A stretch of DNA of 58,996 nucleotides from Nisaea nitritireducens. Lineage in GTDB: Bacteria; Pseudomonadota; Alphaproteobacteria; Thalassobaculales; Thalassobaculaceae. The notes under the pieces are model-generated. The model ran no database searches and was not told the origin of the DNA. It saw nothing but the letters and a program-made list of their open reading frames with translations. The translations under genes were made by a program, and so were the position numbers. Below, in pieces: positions 10,425 to 20,700 of the stretch (positions are counted from its first letter, which is position 1; each line of letters opens with the position of its first letter). The DNA lies in contig NZ_JACZFS010000058.1 in the NCBI RefSeq assembly GCF_014904795.1, positions 1 through 58,996 of the forward strand. The letters are read 5' to 3'.

Positions 10425-10456
10425 GGTTACACCGACAACACCACACAGGTGCAACC
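10425..10456. promoter_or_regulatory. Candidate PutA operator upstream of putA
   Basis: Two nine-base elements face each other in the 92 bp between putA and the sugar dehydrogenase gene: GGTTACACC at 10425-10433 (plus strand) and GGTTGCACC on the minus strand at 10448-10456. The second contains GTTGCA, the core bound by E. coli PutA. Because this PutA keeps its RHH domain, self-repression here is plausible. The motif match is seen; the binding is inferred. Confidence 0.5.
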
Positions 10457-10485
10457 TGATTCTTTCAAAGGGTAACCCGAGCCGA

Positions 10486-11643
10486 TTACATCGGTTCCAG
10501 ACGCAGCAGATCGCCTGCGGAGCTGTCCGTCAGAACATAGAGATAGCCATCCGGCCCCTGCTTCACCGCACGGATGCGCTCTTCCAGATCCTCCAGCAGC
10601 ACTTCCTGCTCGGTCACCCTGTCGCCATCGAGCACCAGCCGCCGCAGATGCATGTGCGCCAGCGCGCCGACGAAGAGATTGCCGCGCCAGTTCGGAAACT
10701 TGTCGCCGTTATAGAATTCCATCCCGCTCGGCGCGATGGAGGGCACCCAGTAGACCACCGGTTGCTCCATGCCCGGCGCCTCGGTCTTGTCGGAAATGAT
10801 CGCGCCGCTGTAATCGATGCCGTAGGTGATCGCGGGCCAGCCGTAATTCCGGCCGGGACGGAGGATATTCACCTCGTCACCGCCGCGCGGGCCGTGCTCC
10901 TGCGCCCAAATGGTCGAAGTGCCCGGCCGCAGCGCCATGCCCTGTACATTCCGGTGCCCGTAGGAATAGATCTCCGGCAGCGCGCCCGACCGGCCGACGA
11001 ACGGATTGTCCGCCGGCACCGAGCCGTCATCCATAATCCGGGCAATGGTGCCGATATGCGTGCCGAGGTTCTGCGCCTCGTTCATGTAACTGCCCCGGTC
11101 GCCCATGCTGACGAACAGCGTGCCGTCCGGCGCAAAAACCAGCCGGGAGCCGAAATGCCTGCCGCCACCGACCTTCGGGCTTTGCCGGAAGATCACGTCG
11201 AGGTCGACAAGGGCATCATCCACCAGGCGGCCCCGGGCGACTTCCGTTCCGGCACCGCCGTCGCCCCGCCCGGCAAAGGACAGATAGACCAGCCGGTTTT
11301 CGCTGAAGTCCGGGTGCAGCACCACGTCGAGCAATCCGCCCTGGCCCGAGGCATAAACCTTCGGCGTGCCGCGCACCGGCTCCGGCTCCAGCCCGTCCGG
11401 TCCGACGATCCGCAACGCCCCTTCCCGCTCGGTGACGAGAATGCGGCCGTCCGGCAGGAAGGCCAGTCCCCAGGGGTGGTCCAGGCCGCCAGCCAGCTGC
11501 GTCACCCGAAAATCATGGACATCGGACCGCTCGGCCACCGGCACATCGGCACCTGCCGTGCAGGCCGCCACACCGAAAAGGAGAGCATTTGCGGCAAGCC
11601 GCGACGACACTCGAAACAATCGAGAGCACAGATCCAATCCCAT
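10486..11643 (-). CDS. PQQ-dependent sugar dehydrogenase (soluble aldose dehydrogenase family), lipoprotein-like
   Basis: About 385 residues forming a six-bladed propeller of the glucose/sorbosone dehydrogenase family. Signatures include DHPWGLAFLPDGRILVTER near the N-terminus, GGLLDVVLHPDF, GSRLVFAPDGTLFVSMGDRG and AQEHGPRGGDEVNIL. The N-terminus is a signal peptide ending in GVAAC, which fits a lipobox, so the enzyme is probably exported and lipidated. The start is placed at the ATG at 11643 because GGAGGA lies six bases before it; an in-frame ATG at 11670 has no such site. Family members oxidise aldoses in the periplasm with PQQ. It is co-oriented with putA but separated by the candidate PutA operator. 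Confidence 0.82.
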   Translation of the reverse strand: MGLDLCSRLFRVSSRLAANALLFGVAACTAGADVPVAERSDVHDFRVTQLAGGLDHPWGLAFLPDGRILVTEREGALRIVGPDGLEPEPVRGTPKVYASGQGGLLDVVLHPDFSENRLVYLSFAGRGDGGAGTEVARGRLVDDALVDLDVIFRQSPKVGGGRHFGSRLVFAPDGTLFVSMGDRGSYMNEAQNLGTHIGTIARIMDDGSVPADNPFVGRSGALPEIYSYGHRNVQGMALRPGTSTIWAQEHGPRGGDEVNILRPGRNYGWPAITYGIDYSGAIISDKTEAPGMEQPVVYWVPSIAPSGMEFYNGDKFPNWRGNLFVGALAHMHLRRLVLDGDRVTEQEVLLEDLEERIRAVKQGPDGYLYVLTDSSAGDLLRLEPM

Positions 11644-11891
11644 GACTTCCTCCGTTCGGTCACCTGACATCTAGATGGCGCCGCAACGCCTTCCAGCAAG
11701 GGCCAGCCGGGGCGTCGGGGCCGGAAATGCGCGGTCACATCGGGAATTCGGGAAGCTACGAACAAATTTCCGAAAAATATCCGGAACATTATTGTACTAT
11801 TTACGAAATCAATCTCAGACTGAGGAAAATCAATATATTTGGGGCAAGGCCGGATCAACGGCCAACCGGAATAACAAGGGGGAAACAACCC

Positions 11892-14027
11892 ATGGCGGAA
11901 CAGACTGAAACCTCACGGCAGGCATTTACCGAAATCGATCAAGGGGCCCTGCTGGCCCTCAAGCAAATCTGGCCTCTTGTCGAAAAGGGGCTGCCGTCCA
12001 TCCTGGATCAATTCTACCGCCATATCGCCTCCGACCCGGAAATCGCCGCAAACCTGGAACAGGGCCCGGACCCAGACATCCTCAAGCAGGCCCAGACCCG
12101 GTTCTGGCAATCGCTCTTCAATGACGGGTTCAACGACGATTATCTCGCGCATACCCGGGAGATCGGCGAACTTCATGCCGGGATCGGCCTCGGCCCGCGC
12201 TGGCATACCGCCGCCGCCGCCTTCATCCAGCCACGCCTTTTCAGCCTGATCGCCCGCAAGCACAAACGTGCCGACGATACGGTGCGGTATTGCAGCGCCG
12301 TGGCAAAGGCCATCGCGCTGGACATGGATCTTGCACAGGATGCCGCTGGGTCATCGGACGAGACAGAAAAGCTCAAACAACAGGTCCTCAACCTCGCCGA
12401 CACCCTTGAGCGGGAAATCGATCAGACCGTGGAAGAGGTCATGCTGCAGGCCGGCCGGGTTGCCGAGCTGACAAACGGCCTTGCCGCCGCCGCGACCGAG
12501 ATGGCGTCACTGGTCAACGAGGTGCGCGGCGCGACCGACATCACGGCAGGCAATGTGAATTCCGTCGCCGCCGCAACGGAAGAGCTCAGCTCCTCAAGCC
12601 AGGAAATCGCCACGCAGGTCTCGGATTCCGCGCGCCTTACGGCCGAAGCGACAGACAGCGCCGAAGGCGCGCGCGAGCGGGTTTCCGCCCTTGAAGAAGC
12701 CACCAAGAACATCAGCTCCGTCGTCGACCTGATCAACTCCATCGCCGCCCAGACGAAGCTGCTCGCCCTGAATGCGACGATCGAGGCCGCCCGCGCCGGG
12801 GAGGCCGGGAAAGGCTTCGCCGTCGTCGCCTCCGAGGTGAAATCGCTGGCGCAGCAGACCGAAAACGCCATTCAGGATGTCAGTCAGCATACCGCCGGCG
12901 TCCAGTCAGCGACCCGGTCCTCCGTCGAAGCCATCACCGGGATCGCCTCGAAGATCGCGGAAGTGAATGGAATCTCTTCGGGGGTTGCCTCCGCCGTCGA
13001 GGAGCAACTGGCGGCAACCAGCGAAATCGGCCGCTCCTCGAACGAGGCATCGGAGATGACCGGACAGGTCGCCGCCTCCATCGCCAAGGTGGCCGAGCAT
13101 GCGGATCGCACCAGCCAGTCGGCAACCGCGATCGAGACCCTGGCGAAAAATGTCAGCACGAATGTGAGCGACATGAAACGCCGGCTCGGCATCGTCGTGC
13201 GGGCGGGAGAGGACACGAACCGCCGGGGCAGCGACCGGATCCCGACCGTGATCAACGGGACGATCCAGTTCGGCGCCATCAACACAGAGGGCTTCATCGC
13301 CGATCTCTCGCCACGCGGCGCCCTGCTGCTGTGCGACGGGCAGGAAACCGCAGAGCCGGCAACGCTCGGCAGCGTTACCCTCGCCAACGGGGTCCGCATT
13401 CCGGCCCGCGTCGTTGCCGCCACATCTCTTGGCATCCATGCCGCGTTCGAGAATATCGACGCCATGGCAGCCGAAATGGTTGGCGCCATGATCGAGCAGG
13501 CCATGGGCGAAAACGATGTTTTCCGGGACATCTGCGTGACAGCCGCGAGCGAAGCCGAAAACGCCCTCGCCGCCGCCATCAGCGCGGGCCGGATTTCCAT
13601 CGAAGACATGTTCGACAGTCAATACGCGGCAATGCCGGGCACCAACCCGCCGCAATATTCAACCAGGTTCGTCGATCTGACCGACGAGTTGCTGACGCCC
13701 ATACAGGAACATCACAAGGACCGGGACGACCGTATCCGCCTGCTCTGCGCGACCGACAGGAACGGCTATATCGGCACGCACAACGCCGCGGTCTCGCAGC
13801 CACAGCGCCCGGACGATCCGGTCTGGAACGCCGCGAACTGCCGCAACCGTCGGATCTTCGACGACCGGGCGGGCCTGCTGGCGGCGGGCAACAAGGAGCC
13901 GCATCAATTGCAGACCTATCTCCGGGATATGGGCGGCGGAAAGAAAGTGCTGCTGAAGGAGATCGACGCACCGATCACCCTGTCCGGACGCCATTGGGGC
14001 AACATGCGCTGCGCCTTCGTTCCCTGA
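11892..14027 (+). CDS. Globin-coupled methyl-accepting chemotaxis protein with PilZ and C-terminal sensory domain
   Basis: 711 residues, soluble, with no membrane segment. Residues 1-165 form a protoglobin sensor with the proximal histidine H95 in [15 protein letters not shown], so it probably binds haem and O2. An MCP region follows, with the signalling hairpin tip [20 protein letters not shown] and flanking adaptation helices. Then comes a PilZ-like domain (RRGSDR...DLSPRGALL, the R-x-x-x-R and D-x-S-x-x-G motifs), which would bind c-di-GMP. The final ~160 residues ([47 protein letters not shown]) form a domain common at the end of Rhodospirillales chemoreceptors. The ATG at 11892 is chosen because AAGGGGGAAA precedes it. 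It would feed CheA/CheY; the phosphatase gene cheZ lies 16 kb away. Confidence 0.9.
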   Translation: MAEQTETSRQAFTEIDQGALLALKQIWPLVEKGLPSILDQFYRHIASDPEIAANLEQGPDPDILKQAQTRFWQSLFNDGFNDDYLAHTREIGELHAGIGLGPRWHTAAAAFIQPRLFSLIARKHKRADDTVRYCSAVAKAIALDMDLAQDAAGSSDETEKLKQQVLNLADTLEREIDQTVEEVMLQAGRVAELTNGLAAAATEMASLVNEVRGATDITAGNVNSVAAATEELSSSSQEIATQVSDSARLTAEATDSAEGARERVSALEEATKNISSVVDLINSIAAQTKLLALNATIEAARAGEAGKGFAVVASEVKSLAQQTENAIQDVSQHTAGVQSATRSSVEAITGIASKIAEVNGISSGVASAVEEQLAATSEIGRSSNEASEMTGQVAASIAKVAEHADRTSQSATAIETLAKNVSTNVSDMKRRLGIVVRAGEDTNRRGSDRIPTVINGTIQFGAINTEGFIADLSPRGALLLCDGQETAEPATLGSVTLANGVRIPARVVAATSLGIHAAFENIDAMAAEMVGAMIEQAMGENDVFRDICVTAASEAENALAAAISAGRISIEDMFDSQYAAMPGTNPPQYSTRFVDLTDELLTPIQEHHKDRDDRIRLLCATDRNGYIGTHNAAVSQPQRPDDPVWNAANCRNRRIFDDRAGLLAAGNKEPHQLQTYLRDMGGGKKVLLKEIDAPITLSGRHWGNMRCAFVP

Positions 14028-14050
14028 GGCATCGGGGGTCAGGGCCGAGG

Positions 14051-14887
14051 TCAGCTGCCCACCTTGCAATAGAGCTGCCGAACAGTCCCGATCCGCTCCA
14101 ACTCGGAGAAGGACGGGGCGTTGACCCATCTGGTCTGCGCCTCATCCTCGGCCTGAACTTTTTCGCTCTTCAACATCTGCTTGATGGTGTAAGGCGCGAC
14201 CGTCGATACGCGACCGCGCCTTGTGTTCGAGGCTATGGCGATGCCGACCAAACGCCCCGAGGCATCCAGCGTCGGCCCGCCGCTGATCCCGCCGAGGCTG
14301 CCCGGCGCCACCCCCTCGCGTCCGGTCTCGGCCCAGACCAGAACAAGACGGCCTACGCCGCGCAGGGACTTTCCGTGAAGCTCACCGCGCCCAATCAATG
14401 CTGACGAAACTCGCCCCTTACCCGTTCCGGGGAAGCCGTAATGGTATCCGGCATCGCCGATATCCGGTAGCGGACCGAGGGAAAGAGCCGGGGACCGCCC
14501 GGCATCCGCGCGCACGAGCGCGATGTCCGCATCCGGATGCGAAACCGCAGAACCCTTGATGGGCGTCACTTGCCGACGATCGACGACGAAACCCAGCCGG
14601 TCGCACCCCTCAACGACATGCCGCGCGGTCAGCCAGTAACCCCGGGAGACAACGAACGCCGTTCCGACGCCGCTCCCGATCTTTTCACGCTCTTCGAGTT
14701 GCAGCTTGATATCGCGCAGGCCCGGAGCGGGCAAAGGCCGGCGCGGCGTCCGGCCGAGCGCTGCCTCACCCCCCGGACCCGCCTGCCCTTCCGGTGCAGG
14801 TTGCCCGCCTGTCTCGAACAGCAACGCCAGGGCCATGACGAGCATGACAAGGAAGATGACGGCCCCATCTGACGGAAGAAAGCGCAT
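14051..14887 (-). CDS. Trypsin-like serine protease, membrane-anchored
   Basis: 278 residues. An N-terminal hydrophobic segment (about 10-26) serves as a signal anchor or signal peptide. It is followed by a proline/glycine-rich linker and a chymotrypsin-fold protease domain. The catalytic triad is visible: His in WLTARHVVEGC, Asp in HPDADIALVRAD, and Ser in GGISGGPTLD. No PDZ domain follows, so it is not a full DegP/HtrA. It probably acts in the periplasm. It is followed closely upstream, on the same strand, by the DUF350 gene (5 bp gap), with which it likely forms an operon. Confidence 0.8.
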   Translation of the reverse strand: MRFLPSDGAVIFLVMLVMALALLFETGGQPAPEGQAGPGGEAALGRTPRRPLPAPGLRDIKLQLEEREKIGSGVGTAFVVSRGYWLTARHVVEGCDRLGFVVDRRQVTPIKGSAVSHPDADIALVRADAGRSPALSLGPLPDIGDAGYHYGFPGTGKGRVSSALIGRGELHGKSLRGVGRLVLVWAETGREGVAPGSLGGISGGPTLDASGRLVGIAIASNTRRGRVSTVAPYTIKQMLKSEKVQAEDEAQTRWVNAPSFSELERIGTVRQLYCKVGS

Positions 14888-14892
14888 TCCCG

Positions 14893-15306
14893 TTAGCCCG
14901 AAACAGCCGCCGCATTGAGGGCGGCGACCGAGAGCTTGATCGAAACCAGGAGCGTCGCGGCCCCGATCTCGCCCTCTTCAATGCGCCTGGAAAGATTGCG
15001 TATGGCGAGATCCGTCACCCTGAAGACCAGAATCTGGATCACCAGCGTCACCGTGCCCCAGATCAGAATATCGAGCAGGCTGACGCTGGCCGCCAGACAG
15101 AAAGCAAGCGGGATCGCCAGGCCAAGAACGGCTCCGGCAAGCGACAGCGCAGCCGCCGCGTTGCCTTCCCGGATCAGCTTCATCTCGTCATGCGCCGTGA
15201 TCCGCATATAGATCAAGGTTCCGATCAGAAGCATTCCCAAACTCGCCGCGAAATGCGCGATCAGATACGGAAGACCGGCCATCAAACTGCTGAAGACACC
15301 CGACAT
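14893..15306 (-). CDS. DUF350 family membrane protein
   Basis: 137 residues with four hydrophobic segments (about 10-33, 50-72, 75-95, 112-135). The charged loop after helix 1 (YMRITAHDEMKLIREGNAAAALSL) and the motif FRVTDLAIRNLSRRIEEGEIGAATLL are characteristic of DUF350 (YjfL-like) inner-membrane proteins. The function is not established; relatives occur with stress-response and phospholipid or potassium-channel-like genes. The gene lies immediately upstream of the membrane-anchored protease, suggesting a shared envelope role. Confidence 0.8.
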   Translation of the reverse strand: MSGVFSSLMAGLPYLIAHFAASLGMLLIGTLIYMRITAHDEMKLIREGNAAAALSLAGAVLGLAIPLAFCLAASVSLLDILIWGTVTLVIQILVFRVTDLAIRNLSRRIEEGEIGAATLLVSIKLSVAALNAAAVSG

Positions 15307-15569
15307 TTTTCGCCCCTAACCTAAAACAACCCCGCCGAGGATGCTTCTACGCGAGAGTCCCCGTCAACCACGACATGTGCGCGCGAGCGTGCGCAGGCGC
15401 CACAAAATATTCCAAATTTTAAGGATATTCATCGTAATTTCGGTTTATAGTAAACGCGCATCTGGACAATTATAGGTTTGGTTTGATATTTTAAGTCAAT
15501 TGATCGAAAATGGTTTAAGATTAGAATCTAAATTTTGAAAACACCTTCAAAAGGAAACGAATTCCGCTG

Positions 15570-16433
15570 ATGCCACGCTACATCATCCTCGACGAGCAGG
15601 CCGAACGTGAAGCGCGTGTCATGCACCGCTATCGCGTCGAGGTCGCTGCGTACTGGATGAAGTGGCATCTGTGCACCGGGCTGGTCGCCGCCCTCGGGAT
15701 GATTTTTCTGACCGGCCTTGTTGTCGCCCTCTACAACGCGGCCATCCTGGGTATCGGCCCGACCCTGAATGACTGGGGCGATTTCTCCTTCCTGCTGCAC
15801 GTCAATATTTTCAACTGGCGGGTCGACCCGGACTATTATCATCGGCTGGTAACCTACCCGATGATCCCGATCACCCTTGACCACATGCCCTGGGCTCACC
15901 TGTTCGGCTTCATCACCATGGGCACATGCCTGATCACGGCGATGATGAGCGTGCTGCATTTCGACCCGATCATCAGCCGCGACCCGAACCGCTATATCCG
16001 GATCGAGCCGGTTCGGCTGACACCGCCGATCGAGGTTTATTTCGAAAGCGATCGCGGACTCGACCAGAAATTCGTGATCGACGTCATCTTCACCGCGCCG
16101 GGCACGGCCAGCGCCCAGGTGATCCGCGAAAAGTCCAAAGCAATCTCGCTGCATTGCCAGACAGAAATCCAGCGTCTGGTCGATAGCGCGGTCTGGCAGA
16201 TCCGTCTGCCGCAGCTCCGTCGGCAACTGGCGCGCATCGCCGTGGAATACGTGCCCCGCGATGCGATCCACGATCTCAAGATCCGCTCGATCAAGATGCA
16301 TCCGGTGGTGCGCCCGATGCCGCTGACACCGGCGGCAGTCGTGGCTGCGGTGCAAGGTATCGACGCAGAAGACTCACCGGAAACGCCGACCGGCGTCGAG
16401 GGCCTCTCTCCGGAACCGGTTCCGGCGGAATAG
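15570..16433 (+). CDS. Uncharacterised two-helix membrane protein with conserved-looking cytoplasmic domain
   Basis: 287 residues, not recognised. Two hydrophobic segments (about 38-62 and 110-128) enclose a loop of about 50 residues rich in aromatics (FNWRVDPDYYHRL). The C-terminal half (about 150-250) is soluble, with an alternating strand/helix pattern (FVIDVIFTAPGT, LRRQLARIAVEYVPRDAIHDLKIRSIKMHPV). This pattern is reminiscent of FliL or stomatin-like domains, but the similarity is too weak to name. The tail is Pro/Glu-rich. AAAAGGAAACG precedes the ATG. It sits alone behind a ~190 bp AT-rich segment (15380-15569), unusual for this genome, that probably carries its promoter. Confidence 0.6.
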   Translation: MPRYIILDEQAEREARVMHRYRVEVAAYWMKWHLCTGLVAALGMIFLTGLVVALYNAAILGIGPTLNDWGDFSFLLHVNIFNWRVDPDYYHRLVTYPMIPITLDHMPWAHLFGFITMGTCLITAMMSVLHFDPIISRDPNRYIRIEPVRLTPPIEVYFESDRGLDQKFVIDVIFTAPGTASAQVIREKSKAISLHCQTEIQRLVDSAVWQIRLPQLRRQLARIAVEYVPRDAIHDLKIRSIKMHPVVRPMPLTPAAVVAAVQGIDAEDSPETPTGVEGLSPEPVPAE

Positions 16434-16440
16434 CCGCCGG

Positions 16441-16731
16441 TCAGACTTCGGCACGCTCCCAGACAGTCACATTCTTTTGCTCGATCATCGGCGCGACGTG
16501 ACCGTCGAAGGCCTTGAAATGGTCGGTTGCCAGATGGGCCTTGAAGGCCGCTTCGTCGTCATAGAGCTCATAGAGGAAACAATGCGCCGGATCCTGCGGA
16601 TCGAAGCAGACATCGAAATGATTGCACCCGGGCTCGAACTTCAGCGACGCAGCCGCATTTTCCAGCATGGCCTCCCTGAACGCCGCCGCCATGGCCGGCC
16701 GGATATGAAACTCGACAGTGATGACGTACAT
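16441..16731 (-). CDS. Antibiotic biosynthesis monooxygenase (ABM) domain protein
   Basis: A 96-residue dimeric ferredoxin-like fold protein of the ABM / YgiN family. It opens with MYVITVEFHIRPAM, has the E-P-G-C segment after helix 1, then FLYELYDDEAAFKAHLATDHF, which is the family signature. Members act as cofactor-less quinol monooxygenases or as small-molecule isomerases (LsrG). The substrate is not inferable. It ends 7 bp from the end of the convergent gene at 15570-16433 and lies just downstream of the TSUP transporter on the same strand. Confidence 0.8.
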   Translation of the reverse strand: MYVITVEFHIRPAMAAAFREAMLENAAASLKFEPGCNHFDVCFDPQDPAHCFLYELYDDEAAFKAHLATDHFKAFDGHVAPMIEQKNVTVWERAEV

Positions 16732-16771
16732 CGCTTTCGCCCCTCCAAGGGCAGAGTGGTATCGGTCCGGA

Positions 16772-17536
16772 TCAGGACCCGATCAGGCTGCTGACACCGA
16801 CCCAGAGCAGACGCGCCGCCAGCAGCGTCAGGACCGTCTTGAACCCGATCGCGAAGGCGCGCTCGGGCATCCATTCCAGCACCTTCTTGCCGGTTGCCGT
16901 GCCGAGGAACCCGGTCGCGATCATGGCGACGATCAACGGTATCCATTCCGGAAAGGCGAAGCCGACGATGCCGAATGCGACGACCTTCACACCGTGCTGC
17001 ACCGTCATGCAGGCACTGTGGGTCGCGACCGTGACCATCTTGCCATAGCGATCCGGTGGCAGAAAAGCGGCCAGCAGCGGGCCGGTCGCGCCGACGAACA
17101 TCGTGGCAAAACTGGTCACCGCTCCGACCCCGATAAAGCCCGCCGCGGGCACCTTGTGCTTGCCAAGCTTCGGTCCCCAGACCGTGTAAAGGATGAAACA
17201 GGCCAACACCGCCTGCAGGGCCGCCTGCGGCAAGGAGACGACAATCTGCGCCGCGAGCGCGACACCGATCAGAGCCCCGATCAGGAAAAACCAGAAGAGC
17301 TTCCGCTCCGTGTGCTCACGCATCACATAGGCTCGCCCGGCATTGGAGCCGAACTGCACAACGCCATGCACCGGGATCACCGCCAGCGGCGGCAGCACGG
17401 AGCCAATCGCAACCAGCATCATGACCCCTCCCCCAAGACCGAAGGTCACGGTCACCGCGGACGTCACATAGCTGAAAAGGATCAGCGATATACAAGCCCA
17501 TAACGGCACGGACTCAGGCAACAAGGCTTCAACCAC
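16772..17536 (-). CDS. TSUP (TauE/SafE) family transporter
   Basis: 254 residues with about eight membrane segments. The two internally related halves each carry the glycine-rich motif (TVTFGLGGGVMML near residue 28 and a G-A-T-G-P stretch near residue 147). This is the TauE/SafE/YfcA family, whose members export sulfite, sulfoacetate or other organosulfur anions across the inner membrane. The start is a GTG (CAC on the plus strand at 17534-17536). Nothing nearby identifies the substrate. Confidence 0.82.
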   Translation of the reverse strand: MVEALLPESVPLWACISLILFSYVTSAVTVTFGLGGGVMMLVAIGSVLPPLAVIPVHGVVQFGSNAGRAYVMREHTERKLFWFFLIGALIGVALAAQIVVSLPQAALQAVLACFILYTVWGPKLGKHKVPAAGFIGVGAVTSFATMFVGATGPLLAAFLPPDRYGKMVTVATHSACMTVQHGVKVVAFGIVGFAFPEWIPLIVAMIATGFLGTATGKKVLEWMPERAFAIGFKTVLTLLAARLLWVGVSSLIGS

Positions 17537-17739
17537 GAACGGCGTCCCCCAACGCAGGAATTACGGAAAGCGGGCGCAGCTTAACCCATCGCCGCCTCGC
17601 CGCCACCCTATCGCTTTGGTGACTTGTGCCAGAGTACGCGCCATGTAGAGTGAGAAGCCGATTGCGGGCATATTACTGCCATGCTTTTGGATCAACCGGG
17701 CACCGTCTTCCCGAAGACGACACCAATTGGAGACCCCTC

Positions 17740-20700
17740 TTGAAGAAACTGGTTCTCGCGGTTCTGGCGCTGATCGTCGTACTGGGCGTGGTCGTCCTCG
17801 TCGGACCCAGTTTCGTCGACTGGAACAGCTACAAGGCCGAGATCAGCCGGACTGTCGAGGAACAGACCGGCCGAAAGCTCGACATTGACGGCGATATCAG
17901 CTTCCAGGTGCTCCCGGCTCCCAGGCTTTCAGTGGAACAGCTGAAGCTCGCGAATGTGGAAGGCGGCAGCGCCGACACTTTCGTTTCCGCAAGCGCGCTG
18001 CAGATCCATGTCGCATTGGCGCCGCTGCTGAGCGGCAAGGTCAAGGTCGCATCCGTTACCCTGAAAGATCCGGTCGTCGCGCTTGAGCAATTTCCCGACG
18101 GGCGCAACAACTGGACGTTCAGCGCCCCTGCCGGCAAGACGGACGAGACGGCGGGTGCAGACGGGGATACCAGCGCCGCCGGCGGCGGGGATATCGATTT
18201 CAGCCTCGATGGCGCCACCATCGCGAACGGCCGCATCTCCTTTCTCGATCACGGAACGGGAACCGCCCATACCGTCACCGGTCTGGATGCCGCCCTCAGC
18301 GCCAGCAGTCTGAACGGACCGTTCAAACTGACAGGTGATTTTGTCTACAAGGATGTTCCGATCACACTGTCCGCCGCGACCGGGACAATAGACGCCGGCC
18401 GGGCGACGCCGCTCGAAACCATCGTCACTCTCGGCAACAAGGCGGCGGAGCTGAGCTATAGCGGCACCCTCGTGCTTGGTGACATGCCGCGGCTGATGGG
18501 AACCATTGGCGCCACAGCCAAGGATCTTGTCGCCGCCGGCGCAGCGATGGCGCCGCTGGGCACGGGCACCGACGCTCTTCCGCCCGCGCTCGCCGGGCCG
18601 TTCAAACTGTCCGCCAAGCTGGAAGCTTCTGCCGAGGAAGCCAAACTGAGCGAGCTTGCCGTGACCGCCGGCGGGATCTCCGCGAAGGGTGCCGTCACCG
18701 CCCTTCTTGCCGACGGCGTCGCTGTCGATGCGGCACTTGCCCTTGACCGGTTCGTGCTGGATGACGTGTTGGCGGCACTGGCCACCGGGACGGACGCACC
18801 AGCGAATGCGCCTTCCGCCACACCGGCGCCGGCAAATACAGGCACCGCGGAATTCGCCCTCCCGACCGGGATCGACGCCGACCTGGTCCTGACCGCCGAT
18901 GCGGTCGATTATCGCGGCGGCGTGATTCGCCACCCCCGGCTCGAAGCCTCGCTCGCCAACGGCGCTGCTGTACTGAAGGTCTTCAGCGCACAGATGCCCG
19001 GCGGCTCGGACCTCAGTCTGTCAGGCACCGCGAAAAGCGCAAACGGCAGCCCGCAATTCTCCGGTCGTGCCGACTTTGTTTCGGACAATCTGCGCGGAAC
19101 GCTCGGCTGGCTCGGTATCGACATCGATTCCGTCGCCGCCGACCGCCTGCGCAAGGGAAGCATCGGCGCTGACATTGCCGCAAGCCCGGAACAGATCCAG
19201 CTGACCAACTGGACCATGGACCTCGATACCACCCGCATCAGGGGCGGCCTTACCCTGCTGTTGCGCGACCGCCCGGCATTCGGCTTGGCGCTCGATCTCG
19301 GCAAGATCAATCTGGATGCCTATCTGCCCCCGGAAGGGCAGACCGGCACGGCACAGCCGGCATCTGACGCGGACAAGACCGCGCCGGCTGGCCCGTCCCC
19401 GATGGAGCAGGCCGCCGTTGCCCTGAACAGTTTCGATGCGAATGTACGGATCGGATTTGACGAAATCACGCTCCGCAAGACCCCGATCATCGGCGGTCAG
19501 CTAGAGGCGCGCATCCAGAACGGGGCGCTCTCCGTCAGCAAGCTCGCCATCGCCGATCTCGGCGGCGCGAAAGTCAATCTGAGCGGCTCGCTCGCCGGAG
19601 CCGTCTCCGACCCGAACACGAAGCTAGAGTTTGAAATCGCCGCCAAGTCGGTTGCGAGGCTGGCACGGCTTGCTGGCCTTGAGCCGGACGAGACGCTGCA
19701 ACGTATCGGCGCCGCCACGCTCAATGGCAGCATCCTCGGCGACCTGTCCGCCCTGACCGTCGACGCAACGGCAAAGGCCGTCGGCGCCACCGCCTCGGTC
19801 AAAGGTATCGTGCACCCGCTGGCACAGCCGCTGAACGTCGATCTGGCGGTCAAGCTGCAGCATCCGAGCGCGGACAAGCTCGCGGCTACCCTGGCTCCGG
19901 ATGCCCTCCCGAAGGACGTAACGCTCGGCTCCCTGGCACTCGCGGCGACCGTGATGTCGGCACCGGACGGCGCCTATGGGCTGGACGCAACGATGGATCT
20001 CGGCGGCGGACAGCTCGGCTTGAAAGGGACGGTCGCCCCCGGCCCGGAGACAACGGCGGTCGCACTCGATACCCGCTACTCCCATCCGGATGTGGTTGCC
20101 CTGATACGCGCACTGTCCCCGGGCTATACCCCGTCGAAGCGCGATCTCGGCCCGGCGACTTTGGCAAGCCGCCTGGAAGGCAATACCGACAACCTGAAGA
20201 TCAACGGATTGCGGCTCGGCCTTGGCCCGGTTTCCCTGACAGGCACAGCCTCGCTCGCCCTTGCGGGCCCACGGCCGAAACTGACGCTTGCCGCTGAATC
20301 TGGCACCATCGCCATCGATCCCTGGCTGCCCAAGGGCAGTGCCGCGCCCGCTGGCGGCGTGGCCCCGGCCGTCCCGGTTAAAAGCAGTTCGCGGACCTGG
20401 TCGCGGGAGACAATCGACACGTCGGGGCTACTCGCCGCCGATGCGGATATCGCGCTGAAGGCGGAGCAGGTTCTCTACGGCGCCTACAAGCTCGACACGT
20501 TCGATCTGGGCGCCACACTGGACAATGGCGCGTTGACCATATCGCGCCTGACCTCCGGTCTGTTCGGCGGCACACTTGATGGCACGGCCTCTCTCAAGCA
20601 CGGCACCACACCCACGGGCGGCCTGACGCTTTCCGTCAAGAATGCCGATGTGCGCGAGGCAGCCATATCGGCCTCAGGTGCAGCACAGGTGACCGGCACC

